DNA of 64,000 nucleotides from NCBI GenBank assembly GCA_900239685.1, contig OENT01000950.1, forward strand, positions 1 through 64,000, read 5' to 3'. Below the pieces are notes generated by a model. That model was not told the origin of the DNA and made no database searches. It was given only the letters and a program-made list of their open reading frames with translations. Positions within the stretch are counted from its first letter, which is position 1. Each line of letters starts with the position of its first letter. This document shows, piece after piece, positions 61,230 to 64,000 of the stretch. A program made the translations under genes and the position numbers. This DNA comes from Rotaria macrura. Its lineage: Eukaryota; Rotifera; Eurotatoria; Philodinida; Philodinidae.

Positions 61230-64000
61230 CATAAGTCTTCGACATTTATTTATCTGTTGTTTTTTTTGTTTTGAATCACCGTGAACATTCTCGGATAATT
61301 CACTTATTTTCATGCGAAATTAGCGCACTTCTGAGATCGTTTCTATTCATTAAATTACTTCGAAAATGAAATCTTTTCCTTAAACTAAATAATCAATTGT
61401 ATTGAAACAAACAATCATCTTGACAAGGGAGAAATATTATTTTTATTGTATTTCCAATTTTTCATTTTACACATGATGCATACTACACATTTTTAATGCT
61501 TTCAAAACGAGTAAAAGGGAAGAAGTTCAATGAATATTCTTTGAGAAAGATTTCGAAAGTTTTACATCATATTGTAATAACTTAATCGAATGTTGTTTAA
61601 AAAATTGTTTTGCACAGATGTTATCGAAACTAATATTGTAGCCAAGCAATCACTTAATCGAAACTACGTAGTAATGCGAGATGAAAAAAGATAGCGAACT
61701 TCATGTTTTCTATATAAGTTTACTGGTATTATCTTTATAATCCATCAGAACAGCCAGCCTCAATGAGCAGATCATTGAAAATCTTGTAATTAATTATAAG
61801 CTCTTCGAGTATCAGTGAAAAGCCCCCATGTAGCTATAGTCAAGATTGTCTGGCCCTAAATATCTCCAATTATTTGCGCCATGCAGAGTATCAAAAATTA
61901 TTGAATTCATAATTCACTGGTAACTAACATTCGTCAATGATACGTCCACAAGCAATATGTCGATTAGATCGAAGCACTCAATTGCTATTCTGAACAACAC
62001 TTACTTATTCAGGATACGAAGAGAGATAGCAAGATTGATAGGAGCTAAAATGGGATGTCACTTGAAGAGTTGTGTGCAGTTTTCATTCGCTATGTATGAT
62101 GCTCGTCATGAAACTAAAAGATTGAAAGTCTATTTTGAATAACACAAATATTCAGTCGAATATCTATACAATTTCACCAGAATTTGTATGAATGGTTTAC
62201 CAAACTCATTAGATTATCGTGATTATTGAAGAAAGGCCAACTCACACATTATAAATCTTTCAATAGTTCAAGAAAATCAACTGGTTTGACAAAAAGATTT
62301 CTGTCTCTCTTTTTTACTTTTCTTTTTTAGTTTATACCTTCTAGTTACTAAGTATCAGTGGATGAAACTGCAGCCATTTGATTTTATGCTCTGATGAGAA
62401 GGGTTTTTCTACTTGATTAAATCTTGTTGAATACTAGAACTTTATCGATAGCTGGAGAACGTCCACTTTAGAACAAAATACTTCAGACATCACGGGTGTT
62501 ACTTTTCATGTAACAGCAGCCACATCGAATTTTTCAACAGAATATCTTAAAAAGAGTCAACATTTTTAACTAAAACTGTGTCGACAGTAGTTTTTGAATC
62601 AGACTCTTTTTCTGATATCTGTTCTCGAATTTTAAAATGAAATGAGAATGTTTATGTAATCAAATTATCACTGGTTTCGAATAATTTTAACTTCAATCGA
62701 TCTTTTAATAATATATCAATCGAAATTTTCCATCTTGTCTACTTTTCATATTCGACGCAAGTACGTGTACATTGTATTTATGAAGAAATTACTTGCATTA
62801 GTTCAAAAACTTGCTGTCAACCAGGTATGGAAATCATGTTAGAATGTGATGCATTTTGCCGAATGATCTTCTTTATGATCGAAACTGATTTTAAGCATTT
62901 GTATCTCAATGAAATTAGATGATTCATATATCTAATACGTATGACATTGGCAACACATCTGTAAGTGAGAAAAAGATCTGTAAAATATTAGTATTTTCAT
63001 GGTGACTATTGCAGCAGGATTATGAATACATTGAGCATAACAGATCTGTTTCGAAACATTATTTGACCTCGCACATCAGAAAAGAGCAAAAGTGTGATTA
63101 TTTGATTACTATCATTTGATCCATCGGGAAATTGAACCTATATCAGTAAGAATTAGATGATTACTTTCATTTTCTATGTAATCTATTATCTATATATGTA
63201 TAAAGAAGAATGGTTTTCTTTTCGTCTGTTCTTCATGCGTTTCCACGCTGTAACAGAAAATGCAGCCCAAACTCTGTAGGGTACACTCTTTCGTCCAGAG
63301 AAAGATCAAGAACTACTTTTTACCCGAAAAATTGATCATCGGTCAGCAAGAAGCCATACTATGAATCTGACCAATCAAACTGCAGCATTTGGTAGTAGTG
63401 GAAAACTACTAAGTAGGATATTTTAAGGAAGCATGTGACATGCCTTTGGGGATATCCGAAAGTGCACAACTTGAATCTGTGGTCCAATCACCTCAAAATC
63501 TGATTGGCTAGTTGATCATCAATTAGAATTCAGGTGCGAAAGAAAACAAATAAAAACAGCTACTCTTCAAGAAAAACGACAGCATAGGGGTATTAGAGAC
63601 GATAGATTCGAATTTGGGCTCTAATCACCACGATAACTTAGTCTTCAGTTAAGAACCGAGAGAAACCAAACTTTTCGGAAGATGAGTATCACGGAATAAT
63701 CGGAAGATGCACTTTGAGTATTGGAAAGCTATTGATCTCGACACCTCAGTGAGTCTATTTTACTCCTGTGCTATGGTACTGAAATTTTCTCATTACGTCA
63801 TCCGATGTAACAAGTAGCGCGACGCTAACTTCACTGACCTTCTACTGGAAGTTTATGTAATATCGATGAGCATAAAATTTTCAGCCAATGAATTAAGCGA
63901 CCCGCTATTGTTATATGCGCGTAAAAGAGCGAAATGAAAAGATTCAACTATCGACGCACGTGTATGATCAACTTCTTAAGAAAATCCAAGAATACAGAGC
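61230..64000. other. Spacer to window end, possible Helitron-like start near 63189
   Basis: No gene recognised. Around 63189 the text TCTATATATGTATAAAGAAG followed by a TTTTCTTTTCGTCTGTTC tract resembles the 5' end often seen on Helitron-type elements (TC, an AT-rich run, then a T/G-rich tract). No Rep/helicase frame and no CTRR-plus-hairpin 3' end was seen before the window stops, so this is weak. Confidence 0.3.

Noticed and set aside
1..64000. CRISPR arrays, bacterial operons, ribosome-binding sites
   Set aside because: The window is clearly eukaryotic (many short GT-AG introns); no regularly spaced direct repeats were seen.

Overview
The window is AT-rich animal DNA with intron-containing genes. 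Many introns are only 37-75 bp. The best fit is a bdelloid rotifer. The main pointer is a large protein joining an arginine-type ADP-ribosyltransferase (ART) domain to kinesin-light-chain-like TPR repeats, an architecture greatly expanded in bdelloids; an F-box/leucine-rich protein and an ADP-ribosylglycohydrolase relative agree with this. The wide gene-poor spacers suggest a larger bdelloid genome (Rotaria-like) rather than a compact one. The assignment is inference from gene content; there is no marker gene in the window.

Layout. 1-13766 (+): the 3' part of the Golgi Arf exchange factor GBF1, 19 exons, with its N-terminus missing. Its introns carry a piggyBac-type MITE and a hAT-type MITE. 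13767-21431: spacer with a possible small secreted peptide (15958-16122) and an F-box protein (16410-17456, +). 21432-23939 (-): three compact housekeeping genes read in the order SF3B5, ATG12, NUDT8-like CoA diphosphatase. 24454-29709 (+): a FAM193-like gene divergent from SF3B5. 29710-35165: spacer. 35166-38792 (-): ART-TPR gene. 42937-44015 (-): divergent ADP-ribosylglycohydrolase-like gene. 46365-46628 (+): small membrane protein. 50020-50652 (-): C2-domain protein. 51156-58618 (+): XRCC4, the non-homologous end-joining scaffold, with an antisense single-exon gene (53826-55154) inside one intron and a foldback element in another. 58723-61229 (+): a RanBP2-finger/RBR-type ubiquitin-ligase-like gene. 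61230-64000: no gene recognised.

I joined exons by hand using GT-AG borders, phase and similarity to known families. The joined lengths are multiples of three for GBF1 (1433 residues visible), NUDT8-like (278), SF3B5 (86), FAM193-like (1140), ART-TPR (1127), ADP-ribosylglycohydrolase-like (337), XRCC4 (354) and the RBR protein (433). That supports the models, but no transcript evidence was available.

Two same-strand pairs are separated by only about 85-105 bp, with a splice-acceptor-like AG just before the downstream ATG: ATG12 to NUDT8-like, and XRCC4 to the RBR gene. Bdelloids are known to use spliced-leader trans-splicing, so both pairs are candidate operons. No new multi-gene defence or mobile system was found. 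The most interesting points are the XRCC4 locus (nested antisense gene plus operon-like partner), the ART gene next to a degenerate de-ADP-ribosylation enzyme, and three well-delimited non-autonomous elements in introns.
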